A DNA stretch of 64,000 bases, from assembly GCA_029582165.1 (NCBI GenBank), contig CM055877.1, positions 9,746,855-9,810,854 of the forward strand, written 5' to 3'. Within the stretch, counting starts at the first letter, position 1, and every line of letters starts with the position of its first letter. A program made the translations under genes and the position numbers. The notes under the pieces were generated by a model, which saw only the letters and a program-made list of their open reading frames with translations, ran no database searches and was not told the origin of the DNA. This document shows positions 10,430 to 21,144 of this stretch, piece by piece. The DNA comes from Portulaca oleracea (taxonomy: Eukaryota; Streptophyta; Magnoliopsida; Caryophyllales; Portulacaceae).

Positions 10430-11124
10430 TGTTGGGCAGTGTCCCAATTCCATTAAGACTCAAGTTTGGAAATAAATAATTATTTTCTTTAAAGATACTG
10501 CTTGGGCTCTAAGCAGTTGAGTTTGACTAGAAAACTATTCTACGTCTACTTTGGGTTTACTATAAATACTAGGTTGTTCAACCTAGTTTGGTGTGGCCAA
10601 ATTATGAGTCTCTTAGGCACCCTTATGAGATCTCTTTATCTATTCCACTTTGAGAGTTTTTTTTTTTTTTTTATTATGAGATTGTAATCTCTTTATATCT
10701 CGTTACCCTTCCTTTGAGATATGTCTATTTCCATTGTGTTATAATCGTTTGAGATCTTTCCTTCTTGATCTCGTTGTGTTATATAGCCGTTTGGGATACC
10801 CTTTGTAATCTACTCCCGTTGTGCTATAACCGTTTGAGATCTTTCCTTATTGATCTCGTTGTATTATACAACCGTTTGGGATACCCTTTGTAATCTCTTC
10901 ATTATAGTGGATTTTATCTTGCCTCCCGTGGTTTTTTCCCGATTTGGATTTCCACGTAAAATCTTGTCTTCATCACCATTACATTGATCTTGTTTATTTT
11001 TTCTCATTACCTACATTCCTAAATTAGTTATCTTGTTATCTTCCGCTGCAATATTAGATGCCGTTTAATCTGGATTTAATTCCCAATTAACAAGATGTTT
11101 CTTATCTGAATCTCGATCCTAACA
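10430..11124 (+). repeat. Right LTR of the chimeric element
   Basis: It starts TGTTGGGCAGTGTCCC and ends TCGATCCTAACA next to the GAAGC duplication. It contains TATAAATACTAGG (about 10562) and several repeats of CCGTTTGAGATCTTTCCTT / CGTTGTGCTATA. Its U3 differs from the left LTR's U3. Confidence 0.8.
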
Positions 11125-11692
11125 GAAGCAAGAGGGGCGTTGGCCGTGCCTCCTCTTGTGTCTCCGCCCCAAGCATCTAGTTGAGGAGCTAGTCGCACCC
11201 CTCACGGCGCTGGCTGCGCCTCCATGATTTTCCGTAGCTTTACACGAAATCCTCCCACTCTCTTTTGTTATGTTTTCTTCCTCTCCCCCCCTAATTTGTA
11301 TTCAACAATTGAACATTTTAAACCTTCTTGAATGAGTTTGACAACCTCATCGAATCTTCCTCTTTTTATCCATTAATGGCGGTGATTGGGAGTGACTCCT
11401 TTAGGGATTAGTTAGTATTTCTTTATGGTAATCTCGGTGAAGTCTCTTGGGTCTCTCATTAGCCTGTTTGTGGTTCTCCTTTAAACATCTATGGAAGGCT
11501 CTAGTTCAAGGTGGTGAGCAATCTTTATCCTTATTTATATCTTCATTGTTTTTGTTGTTATTCTTGTTGTTAATGCATCAAAACCCTTAAAATTGGTGTT
11601 CTTGACTTCTAATGGTGGGTTTCCCTAAACCCTAGGTTAGTTGTGAATCCTTGGGTTTGAAGCTTTGTGCTTGCTATTTGATTCTGGATGAT
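11125..11692 (+). mobile_element. 5' LTR of Ty3/gypsy element A, second part
   Basis: It resumes with GAAGCAAGAGGGGCG, matching 15035 onward in the 3' LTR, and continues about 260 bp beyond the point where the 3' LTR is truncated. It ends just before a TGGTATCAGAGCC primer site. GC-rich imperfect palindromes (GGCG..GGC.GCGCC type) lie at its start. Confidence 0.75.
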
Positions 11693-11693
11693 T

Positions 11694-12471
11694 TGGTATC
11701 AGAGCCAGGTGTAGAACTCATGTTTATGTGGTGAAAAAATTCTAGAATTTTTAGGGTTTATGTTCTTGATGTGTGGGCTGTGTTTGTGTTGAATTTGGGT
11801 GCAAAATTGATGCTTTATGAATGATTTGAATCCCTTGATGTGTCAGGAGTACTGAGATATCAATTTTATCACTTGGGTCTAAGTATTTATTGAGTATTGA
11901 GTTGATTAGTGAAGTTGTGTTTGCCCAGAATTTCATTCTCTGTTTTGGGTTTTTGTTGGATTTTGGTATGTTTTGGTTGAGTTTGTTGTGATTTTTGGTA
12001 TTTGAATGGTTGCTATACATGTAGCCTTGTTTTTGGTAGTGATTTGTTGAGAAAATTTTATTGTTTGGAGTTTATTTGGGTTGTAATTTGGGAGAATTCT
12101 TGGAGAGAGTTTGGTGGTTGAAATTTGGGTTTTGGTGAATGTTCATGCTATTTCTATGGATGTGGATGGTTGAATTGGTCGTTTTGGGTTGTTATGGAGA
12201 TGCTTGAATACTTCTTGAGAAGTTTGTGGTTGATTTGTTTGGATAACTTAGTCTGTGACTCCTTATTTTTGAGGTGATTCCTTGGTGTTGTTCAATCGCC
12301 TTAGAGTTCACCTGTTGCGCTATTGTCATTTTCATTCCCCTTGTCGGTATCACCCCGTTTCCCCCACGAAAATTAGCCTCTCTAAACGCCACAAAACTCC
12401 CTACCCACAACGAACCAAAGCCTCATCCATTCATCTTTACCTTAGCCCATCGAATCCCTTAACTCCTCAAA
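11694..12471 (+). other. Primer site and leader of element A
   Basis: TGGTATCAGAGCCAGG at 11694-11709 is the initiator-tRNA-Met primer site. The following 760 bp are T/G-rich with no protein recognised and form the untranslated leader before gag. Confidence 0.7.
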
Positions 12472-13620
12472 ATGTCGTCTTCGTCGAGTCAAGACGACGG
12501 AAGAGAAACTTCCCTCTCTCGCCGTATTCTCTCATCTGAACCTACTATGGCTGAACTCATGCAACAAATGCATGACATGCAAAAGGAGGTTCATGTTCGA
12601 TGAACACTTGATCATCGATGTGTAAATGTTCTTAAACACCAACAACCACTTAGGTTGGAAGTGGATCTTCCAACTCTACATCGCGAGGTTAAGATCGGTC
12701 ATCATAGGGTTGAAGTGGTTCCTTTCCAACGAGGTCTTCAACAACGCCCCCTCCGGATTGGCAGACCTCCCCCTCCCGAACAGCCACATTCTCCTCCCTG
12801 TAAACCCTGAGGTCGCAATGAATTTGAAGAGGACGGATCGATCGAGGGTTCGGATGATGCTTCCTAACAAGAGGTTCCCCATAATCGCTGACCCTAAGAT
12901 GATTTGGGCGATCTCCGAGTTGATCCCCTCACCTTCGACGGTGGTTCCGATCCCAATGAATTCCTTGATTGGATGCATGTCATGGAAAAGATTTTTGAGC
13001 TCCTGGATTATGACTAAAGGAAGTAATACAAGGTGGCTACACTCGAACACACTAAGTATGCATCCCTATGGCTTGAGAACTTGAAGAAATAAAGGGGTGA
13101 AAGATCGCAAGTCAAAAATCCAAACTTGGTCGAAGCTAAAAAAGTACTTGATGAAGACGTTTTGTGCCCACCAACTACAAGCAAGACCTCTACAACAAGC
13201 TGTTTTTTCTCAAGCAAGGCCACAAGAGTGTTGGAGAATACATACGGGATGGTGTGACGTTCAAGAATCACCGGAGCAAGTATTGGCGAGGTTTTTCAAT
13301 GACCTCGATTACAAGATCACATCAAAGGTGAAACTTTATGAGTATCATTTTGTAGACGACCTCTACAAGCTTTCCACTCTCGTAGAGGAGAGAAAGAGCA
13401 AGTCAAAAGGTATTTCTACACCCTCCACCCGTGAACACAAAGAAGATGAATCTCCTTCTCCTAGGGAGCCCCCTTCCCCTCGAAGCACCAAGTCTATAAA
13501 AGTGGATTCTTCGCCTCCTAAGGATCCTTCAAGGAAGATGGAGGGAAGGAAGTGTTTCAATTGCCACCAGTATGGTCACCACCAATCCGAATGCCCCAAC
13601 AAGAGGATAATGACCCTTTA
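12472..13620 (+). pseudogene. Ty3/gypsy element A gag, degenerate
   Basis: An ATG at 12472 opens a frame that soon hits a stop (12601-12603). Downstream frames keep gag hallmarks: a retrotransposon-gag core around 12925-13010 (GGSDPNEFLDWMHVMEKIFELLD) followed by two stops, then a 174-codon open stretch (13097-13621) with FNDLDYKITSKV, a Ser/Pro/Lys-rich linker and a CCHC zinc knuckle CFNCHQYGHHQSEC near 13552-13593. At least one frameshift and four stops break it, so no functional gag is expected. Confidence 0.8.
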
Positions 13621-14490
13621 AGAGGTCAAGGAAATTGACAAAGAGGTCGAAAAAGTGTTCAAGGAACAAGAAGTGGAGAATCCGGAATCACGTGAAGGCA
13701 ATCTGGAAGTCCAGCCTGAGGAATGAGTGTTGCTTGTCTTGAGGAGAGTACTTCATTCCCTCAAAGCTCCTCTTGACAACGACCAAAGGGAGATGCTCTT
13801 TCAATCGTGATGCAAGGTTGGGGGCAAGATTGTGGACTTCACCATTGATAATGGGAGTTGTACCAACGTCGCCCCGGCATACATGTTAGAGAAGCTCAAC
13901 CTCCCAACCAATCTACACCCCCGACCGTACCGTGTCAAGTGGCTCGTTGATCGTGATGGCTTAAGGTAACCCGACAAGATTTAGTTCATTTGTCAATGGG
14001 TTCTAAGTATAGTGACTTTGTTTTATGTGATGTGGTATCAATGAGTGTGCATAATTTACTTTTGGGGAGGCCTTGGCAATTTGACTGGGGAGTCTAACAT
14101 GATGGCCGAAGGAACACGTATTTCTTCTAACTTGGCCAAGGACGACTTACTTTGTGCCCTCTAGCCCCTCACCCACTAGCCAAAACTAAACCCGGGTTGG
14201 GAAGTGAGACGAGAAACCTCCTCGTTTTGAGAGAAACACGGGAAGAGAATACCCATGGTGGGGATGAGAATCCTTTGGCTTTGTCCTTACCGTGTGGTGA
14301 GCCTATTGTGAGTGTGTGTACCTTGCCTCCTCAAAAATTTCCCATTCCCCTCCTTACCCTTTACCCTCGAGCCCCAAGCCCCCTCTTGATTTACATTCCC
14401 TTGACGAGGGCTTTGAGTTCGAGTTTGGCGCCTACCAAGTTTCTATTTGACGGTGTGAGGGATGAGCAATCGGTTGGGTAAGAATTGGGT
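13621..14490 (+). pseudogene. Element A protease remnant and downstream ORF of unknown function
   Basis: A retropepsin remnant has the DNGS motif at about 13846-13857 (DNGSCTNVAPAYMLEKL) and LLLGRPWQFDW near 14055-14085. It is followed by an open stretch (14152-14481) with KPGLGSETRNLLVLRETRE, matching a similar stretch in the element at 62530-62700 (KTWVGSELRNLLLSSETRDE). No reverse transcriptase, RNase H or integrase is present before the 3' LTR, so the element is non-autonomous by design or by deletion. From 14491 to 14736 there is untranslated sequence with a purine tract (CCAGGGGAGTC) before the LTR. Confidence 0.7.
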
Positions 14491-14736
14491 GTTGAGCTCT
14501 CTTGTGATGACTACATCGTGGAGTTCAACAAAACCATGAGTGGAGGAGATAATCGGGAACGCCATTTTTAAGCCCTTCCCCTATGCATCCTCAAGAATTG
14601 CTATACGTTCAAGAAGAGCGAGGTGGTGAGCATCGAGCTAGCATGGCTTTTGGGAGACTTCTACTATGTGGGTCCTCTCCAAGTTGGTTTTTAACCCCCA
14701 GGATTTGAGGGCAAATCCTCTCCAACCAGGGGAGTC

Positions 14737-15427
14737 TGATATATGAGGATTAAGGGTACTCAGAGCAACAACATTTATCTCGACCTACCTGGAGAATTTC
14801 CAAATACCTTGGGTTGTATGGGTCCCGGGAGATGAAGAAAAACAAGCGAAGAACTGGCTAGTTTTTTCAAGTTCAAAGCCCGAGATATCACTCAAGGAAG
14901 CAAAGGAGAAGACGAGTTAGGATCGAGGTCAAGCAAAGGGTTATCATTACACAAGGGTCGGGATGGAAGACCGAGCAAAGAAGATCGAGCGAAAGAGAAA
15001 CGAAAAACAACCGAGAAAATGGCAAGGGAAGCAAGAGGGGCGTGGCCAGCGCCTCCTCTTGTTTCTCCACCCCAAGCATCTGGTTGAGGCGTTGATCGCG
15101 CCCCTTGTGGCCTTGGCCGCGCCTCCTCGATTTTTCACATCTTTCCACAGTTTCCCCAACCCCCTCTCTTGTTATGTTTTCTTCCCCCTTTCCCTTCCCC
15201 TATTTAAATCCTTCCCCCTTCATTTGTATTCAACTAATGGACATTTTAAACCTTCATGAATGAATCTTGTTAGGTATTTGACAATTCTCCTCAAATCTTC
15301 CTCTTCTGTATCCATTAATGGTAGTGATTGGAAGTGGCTCCTTTAGGGATTAATTGGTGTTTCTTTATGCTAATCTTAGTGTAGTCTCTTGGGTCTATCC
15401 TTGGCTTGTTGGTGGTTCTCCTTTGAT
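14737..15427 (+). mobile_element. 3' LTR of element A (3' truncated)
   Basis: It starts TGATATATGAGG after a purine tract and parallels the split 5' LTR, including the uninterrupted AAGGGAAGCAAGAGGGGCG that defines the nested insertion site. It stops abruptly after GGTGGTTCTCCTTTG at 15427, whereas the 5' LTR continues about 260 bp further, so the end is deleted. Confidence 0.8.
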
Positions 15428-15628
15428 TAAAGTATATCAACAAAAAGTTATCTTTGCAAAATACGTACAAAAAGACATACATGTAACCGATCCTTGAACT
15501 AACTGTTACACAAAATCATTGTATTTCATCCAACCAAAAATAACCTGTAAGATTAAAAAAAAAGAAGTTTACATAGGCTACATGCTGCAAAGAAACATGA
15601 CAAAAAATAACTAGCTCCAGAACCATTC

Positions 15629-16920
15629 TGATGTATAATGGGATCAAGAGTGTGGTTGATCAATTACACATCATAGGGGAGACGTGCAAACGATCTAAGA
15701 GTGGGGTACCACACGTGAATTTGAGGCTAGGATGGGGTAGTTCACGTGAGATGGGTGAGAATAGGGAAGGAATTTTGCAGTGAGGGCTTTTGTGGTTTCA
15801 AGATTCAAGAAGGGCTGAACCTTGAATGGGAAGAGGATGATTCTTGGATGGAGAGATGGGAGGGATCGACGTGAAGATGGGGGAGATTGAGGAGGGTTGA
15901 CGTGAAGTTTGGAGGAGAAAGGGAGTGGAGAGGTTGTTGGAGGTGAGAGAAAGTTGTTAGGAAGTTGTTATGGAGAGAGAGGGAGTTGGTTGAGCTATTT
16001 TGTGAGGGATAGAGGAGGGTGGACGATTGAGGGGTGTTGTGGGATTGAGGGTGGCGTTGGAAAGGGTGGTGAGGTATTATCTTTCTAAGAGATAGAAAGA
16101 TAATGGGATAGAGCTAGATTTCCTACTTGAATCCACAATAAGGACAATCTAGGGTTTCTTGATCTAGACCGCAACCTAGGTACAAGTTCTTCCTAAACCA
16201 CTTGGTTACCACACCAAGATACAATAGAAGAGGGGTGAGGGTTAATCCAAACACTCAGGGGGGTAAGCTCAAAGCTTGATTCATATTTCTCAACTGATGT
16301 ATTTAAAAGATTACAAGCCTAGGCTATTTATACTAGACTTGAAACTAGGGTTTCTAACAATCCCTATCTTGGCGTGCAAGCCAAGTCCTAGACGCCTACT
16401 ACTACTACTCTCCCTTGGATTAGGATTCCTTATCCTAAGGGGAGTTGGTTACAATCTCCTTATCCTAATAGGTTTAGGCTTTCCTAATCCAATACGGATT
16501 AGTTACAAAATTAGCCAACCTTATCTAGGATAACAACCAATCTTGGCGCCTAACTACTCCTATCACACGTCTATCTTACTTCTAGAACATTCTAGAACAG
16601 TTTAGAATGTTCTAGATTTATCTACTCCTAATTAATTAAAACACGCCAAAATAATAAAAGCTATAAAATAAAAATACATCCAAAAAGTACAAATGTGTCG
16701 ACACTGGGCTTCTTGGACGTGACTTAGGGCCTCTCTTTAGGCTGGTTTGGCGTGGATTAGTAGACCCTAGGATGTTTGGACATCCTCTTGCCATAAGGAG
16801 CACACAATATGTATGGGCCTATGGGCCTCTATGCTCATGCTTTCCTCCATAGCTTGCCTTGTTTCTTGAAAATTGTCTTGGGCCTTTAGGGATGTATTTG
16901 GCGTGGGCCAAAATACATCA
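15629..16920 (-). repeat. 3' LTR of element B
   Basis: On the plus strand it starts TGATGTATAATGGG and ends AAAATACATCA. It is very similar throughout to 19377-20682, with a short deletion near 16073 relative to the partner (GAGGTGAGGGTAG against GAGGTA). On the minus strand a TATA box (TATAAAT, 16327-16333) lies downstream of a heat-shock-element cluster (16580-16616). PPT-like CCCCCTTG follows at 16922. Confidence 0.9.
16580..16616. promoter_or_regulatory. Heat-shock-element cluster in LTR of element B (copy 1)
   Basis: The run contains TTCTAGAACATTCTAGAAC followed by AGTTTAGAATGTTCTAGA. It reads as alternating nTTCn/nGAAn pentamers, six of them perfect, with one degenerate unit in the middle. 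Heat-shock factors bind such arrays of three or more pentamers. It lies about 250 bp upstream of the minus-strand TATA box of the LTR. The identical cluster occurs in the other LTR. Confidence 0.8.
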
Positions 16921-18219
16921 TTCCCCCTTGTTGGAAGAAGTTTGTCCTCAAACTTGGAGGGTCAAGTTTAAAAACTTCAGAGGCCTCAATTGGGGACTTC
17001 ATGTGAATCAGGACCTTCACATGAACCAAGGTTGCTTCTTCAATTGCCAAGTGACTAATAGCTTCCACGCGAGATGTGATGATGTGGACGTTTGGATCTT
17101 TCTCACTCTTGCTATACATAAAGGTGTCCAAGACACACTTGCTGATGCAAGACTTCAGAACCTGGTTCATAAGTCTCATTATAATTGAAAGGACATAGAT
17201 TAGATCACAGGGTGTGACTAACCATACAAGAAGACTTCTTGGGATTTGAGCAACAGTAATCCTTAGCTGAATCTGAACCAAGTTACTTTCCTTCTTCTTT
17301 GCGATTACTAGGGCACTAGGATGAATAGTTTCTTTCTCAATTGTACCCTTGGCGTGACAGACAGCTGAATTTCGAACCCTTAGGGCAGCAGTAGGGTTCA
17401 CGTGATCTCCTGTAGTGTGGGGTTCACGTTGCTTGGACCTAGATGAGGTCTTTCCAGCTGAATTCTCGTGGTGAACGATGAGGGAAGGCGTTACTGTTGA
17501 TTCCACGAAACTAGGAGTTGTAGGAACATCCTCCTTTTGATCACTAGACTCAGGGCGCTTAGCAATCATGAATGATATCAGTTTCGGATCACCTTCCTTG
17601 AGTTTGGATGCTTTTAGAGGAGCTAAGGTCACTTTCTTGTTATTCACCATAAGAGAATAGGTGTTTGCTCTTCCGTTGTACGTGACATCCCTGTCAAATA
17701 GCCATGGTCTCCCAAGCAGAATATGACAAGCATCCATAGGTAGTACATCGCACCATATTGAATCTTGATAAGACTTTCAATTGAAAAGCTTACCAAACAG
17801 CGTAGATTCACTTTCAATCCTTTACCCTGGTTGAGCCATTGAACAGTGTAGGGTGAAGGGTGAGGACTTGTGGGGAGTTGTAGCTTGTTCACCATAGTTG
17901 TTGAAACTGCGTTAGTACAACTTCCACCATCGACGATCAAAGAACAAACTTTCCCTTGCACAGTACAGCGGGAGTGGAAGATAGCTTCCCGTTGCTGCAG
18001 ATCTTCAGGAACTGGAGAGCTATTCAGTACTCTCCTCATAACCAGCATCTCGCTCCTCATAGCCAGCATCTCGCCCTGATCTGGTTCTTCCACGACCTCT
18101 TCTTCAGATTCGTTGTGAATGGCGTGGGGTTCTTCTTCAACATCCGTTGGTTCAGGTTCAAAGAGAGCGTTTTGGAACTCCACAAGAGTGATGGCTCTCT
18201 TATTAGGCTTTCGAAGCAA
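16921..18219 (-). pseudogene. Element B protease region and C-terminal tail
   Basis: Minus-strand frames carry a retropepsin: VDGGSCTNAVSTTMVNKL (D-G-G-S active-site motif) around 17905-17960, and in the next frame HILLGRPWLFDRDVTYNGR near 17690-17730. About 250 codons of unrecognised tail follow, with many Lys and Ser and no reverse-transcriptase motif. A frameshift near 17740 separates the two protease halves and another near 18215 separates protease from gag. The tail ends beside the purine tract of the 3' LTR. Confidence 0.75.
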
Positions 18220-19157
18220 TATGACCGAGCCCTTGACACCTGAAGCACCTCTTCTTATCCATTGGCGTGACCTGTGGTGGTCTTGTCACAGTTTGGGGCG
18301 TAGGGTGAGGCGTTTTTGTGGCGGACGGATGGGATTGGGTTTGGCTTTTTTGTGGGTTGTATGTTTGAGGCGTGTAGGGAGTTCTTTGGGAACTAGGGTT
18401 CCTGTTTGGCGTCTCCTTGCCTCTTCTTTTCTTTTGCTGTTCCACTTTGTTAGCCAAAGTACTCAATTCATCAAGAGTTTCATAAGGTTGAAGTTCCACC
18501 ACATACATTATGTTTTCGTTTAAGCCAGCAAGATACCTCACAAGAGTTTGAGGTTCATATTCTTTCAAGTTACACCTCCAGAGTAGGTGTTCGAATTCCT
18601 TGGTAAACTCTTCAACGAATTTAGATCCCTGGGACAGTTGCTGCAGACGAAGGTAGTTGTCTTTGAAGTAGCTTGCAGGAAGAAACTTTGAATGAAGTTT
18701 CTTCTTCATCTTTACTCAAGAACGGATCTTTTCTTTCCCGGCATGCTGTCGCTTCTTCTATAGGTTAGTCCACCAAATATATTTGACTTTCTTATCATCA
18801 GCAATATCTTTTAAGTCAAATACTCGTTCGACAGTTTGAATCCAATCAAGAAAGATTTCAGGATCAAGATTACCATCGAATTCAGGAATGTCGACCTTGA
18901 AGTCGAGCCTTTCTTCTCTGGGTGCACGCCTAGATTGACTTGTCCTCCGGGTTGAGCTAGCAGAGTGCTCAGTTTCGCTAGGACTGCTGGGGACGGCCTC
19001 TTCTTCTTCTTGCCCCCGTAGTGTCCTGAATTACAGATTCATGTATCGCTTCAGCTGATCAGAAAGATAAGCGATTCTTCCTTCGAGTTCTGCTTTCTCT
19101 TGTTTCCATTGTTCAGTAGGGTCTTCACCTTCATGACTGTTGCTTCCAGATGCCATG
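18203..19157 (-). pseudogene. Element B gag, broken by stops and indels
   Basis: ATG at 19157-19155 opens MASGSNSHEGEDPTEQWKQE. An in-frame TAA follows at about 19028. The next part reads as gag core (VDIPEFDGNLDPEIFLDWIQ, about 18840-18900). A clean 168-codon stretch (18709-18203) has the capsid-like PASYFKDNYLRLQQLSQGS, a Pro/Thr/Gln-rich linker and an incomplete zinc knuckle CFRCQGLGHIAS, whose last Cys is lost at a frameshift. Gag forms the particle; here it is inactive. Confidence 0.8.
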
Positions 19158-19359
19158 GTAGGGGTTTGGAACGTCCAGTTGACGTTGGGTAGGGAAGGGA
19201 ATGTGTTTGGGCTGTTTGTGGAGTTTAGGGTTGCAGGTTGGTACTGAAGGTTTGAAGGTTATGTGTTTGGATTGCAGGGTAAGCTATTGGAATAGCAGGT
19301 TTGGGAATTGGATCGGAAAAAAAGGTCACGTGTTTGGTGTGCACTCAAAACAACTTAGA

Positions 19360-19373
19360 GATCTGATACAAAA
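19360..19373 (-). promoter_or_regulatory. Degenerate tRNA-Met primer site of element B
   Basis: In minus sense TTTGTATCAGATC lies just after the LTR end. It matches the initiator-tRNA-Met primer site (TGGTATCAGAGC) with two differences, which probably arose after insertion. Confidence 0.6.
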
Positions 19374-19376
19374 TTA

Positions 19377-20682
19377 TGATGTATAATGGGATCAAGAGTG
19401 TGGTTGATCAATTACACATCATAGGGGAGATGTGCAAACGATCTAAGAGTGGGGTACCACACGTGAATTTGAGGCTAGGGATGGGGTAGTTCACGTGAGA
19501 TGGGTGAGAATAGGGAAGGAATTTTGCCGTGAGGGCTTTTGTGGTTTCAAGATTCAAGAAGGGCTGAACCTTGAATGGGAAGAGGATGATTCTTGGATGG
19601 AGAGATGGGAGGGATCGACGTGAAGATGGGGGAGATTGAGGAGGGTTGACGTGAGGTTTGGAGGGAGAAAGAGAGTGGAGAGGTTGTTGGAGGTGAGAGA
19701 AAGTTGTTAGGAAGTTGTTATGGAGAGAGAGGGAGTTGGTTGAGCTATTTTGTGAGGGATAGAGGAGGGTGGACGATTGAGGGGTGTTGTGGGATTGAGA
19801 GTGGCGTTGGAAAGGGTGGTGAGGTGAGGGTAGATATTATCTTTCTAAGAGATAGAAAGATAATGGGATAGAGCTAGATTTCCTACTTGAATCCACAAGA
19901 AGGACAATCTAGGGTTTCTTGATCTAGACCGCAACCTAGGATCAAGTTCTTCCTAAACCACTTGGTTACCACTCCAAGATACAATAGAAGAGGGGTGAGT
20001 GTTAATCCAAACACTCAGGGGGGTAAGCTCAAAGCTTGATTCATATTTCTCAACTGATGTATCTAAAAGATTACAAGCCTAGGCTGTTTATACTAGACTT
20101 GAACCTAGGGTTTCTAACAAACCCTATTTTGGCGTGCAAGCCAAGTCCTAGACGCCTACTACTACTACTCTCCCTTGGATTAGGATTCCTTATCCTAAGG
20201 GGAGTTGGTTACAATCTCCTTATCCTAATAGGTTTAGGCTTTCCTAATCCAATACGGATTAGTTACAAAATTAGCCAACCTTATCTAGGATAACAACCAA
20301 TCTTGGCGCCTAACTACTCTTGTCACACGTCTATCTTATCCTTCTAGAACATTCTAGAACAGTTTAGAATGTTCTAGATTTATCTACTCCTAATTAATTA
20401 AAACACACCAAAATAATAAAAGCTATAAAATAAAAATACATCCAAAAAGTACAAATGTGTCGACACCGGGCTTCTTGGACGTGACTTAGGGCCTTTCTTT
20501 GGGCTGGTTTGGCGTGGATTAGTAGACCCTAGGATGTTTGGACATCCTCTTGCCATAAGAAGCACACAATATGAATGGGCCTATGGGCCTCTATACTCAT
20601 GCTTTCCTCCATAGCTTGCCTTGTTTCTTGAAAATTGTCTTGGGCCTTTAGGGATGTATTTGGCGTGGGCCAAAATACATCA
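19377..20682 (-). repeat. 5' LTR of element B
   Basis: It is near identical to the other LTR, bounded by TGATGTATAATG and AAATACATCA. In minus sense transcription would run away from the NLR gene. It carries the second heat-shock-element cluster (20342-20378) and the minus-strand TATA box near 20087-20093. Confidence 0.9.
20342..20378. promoter_or_regulatory. Heat-shock-element cluster in LTR of element B (copy 2)
   Basis: All 37 bases are identical to the cluster at 16580-16616, although the LTRs differ elsewhere. It lies 767 bp upstream of the NLR start codon, so it could act on either the LTR promoter or the gene. Heat-shock-element function does not depend on orientation. Confidence 0.8.
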
Positions 20683-21144
20683 CATTCAAACAATGGTTCC
20701 CAAGGCAAGGGTACACAACCTCTTATTAACACTTACACGATCACCTAACCTTGTTTCACCACAAGAAACTAAGGGCATAGCCATGCAAAATAATCAACTA
20801 GCACTGCTGATTCTATTGTATTGTAGGGCATTATAAACCTAAAGCTTCAAACCCTTCACCTTATTTAAGTCCAGCATGAATAAGAAATTGTGAGTGCAAA
20901 TGTTATCGTTTGTCCACTTTAGTTTGTGCCCCCCACCCCCCTTCAAAATCGCTTGCACTGCACTGTAAAATGCTTCTTCCAAGTTCCAAGCCTGGTTACC
21001 AATTGTATGAATATTGCAGCAATTTCATCATCGTCATGATTTTTTTTTTCTTTCTCATTTTTTGGTCCCAGGTAGTTACGCCACACCACTGTGTCTGACC
21101 AAGTTTGCGGGAGTTTTCGCAGAACAGAAGAATTACTTTGATAT

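Larger units (their letters stand above)
8010..11124 (+). mobile_element. Chimeric non-coding LTR element nested in LTR of element A
   Basis: It starts TGTTGGGTTTATGG, ends ATCCTAACA, and is flanked by GAAGC on both sides (8005-8009 and 11125-11129). It encodes no recognisable protein. It has three LTR-like blocks. The left LTR (8010-9215) and right LTR (10430-11124) are both in plus orientation but have different U3 starts. A third (9629-10258) lies inverted between them. Short leader sequence next to the primer site appears both upright (about 9216-9360) and inverted (about 9446-9628). Purine tracts (AAGGTGGAG) occur at about 9395 and, inverted, at about 10265. The primer-site and polypurine types suggest a copia-like TRIM/LARD. 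The layout looks like a template-switch or recombination product. Confidence 0.8.
15629..20682 (-). mobile_element. Complete non-autonomous Ty3/gypsy element B (minus strand)
   Basis: Two LTRs of about 1.3 kb (15629-16920 and 19377-20682) flank a 2.46-kb interior with only gag and protease. The 5-bp flanks CATTC (15624-15628 and 20683-20687) are identical, proving a single insertion event. Orientation is minus: a degenerate tRNA-Met primer site lies beside 19377 and a purine tract beside 16920. No reverse transcriptase or integrase exists, so mobilisation would depend on a helper. It lies 462 bp upstream of the NLR start codon. Confidence 0.92.
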
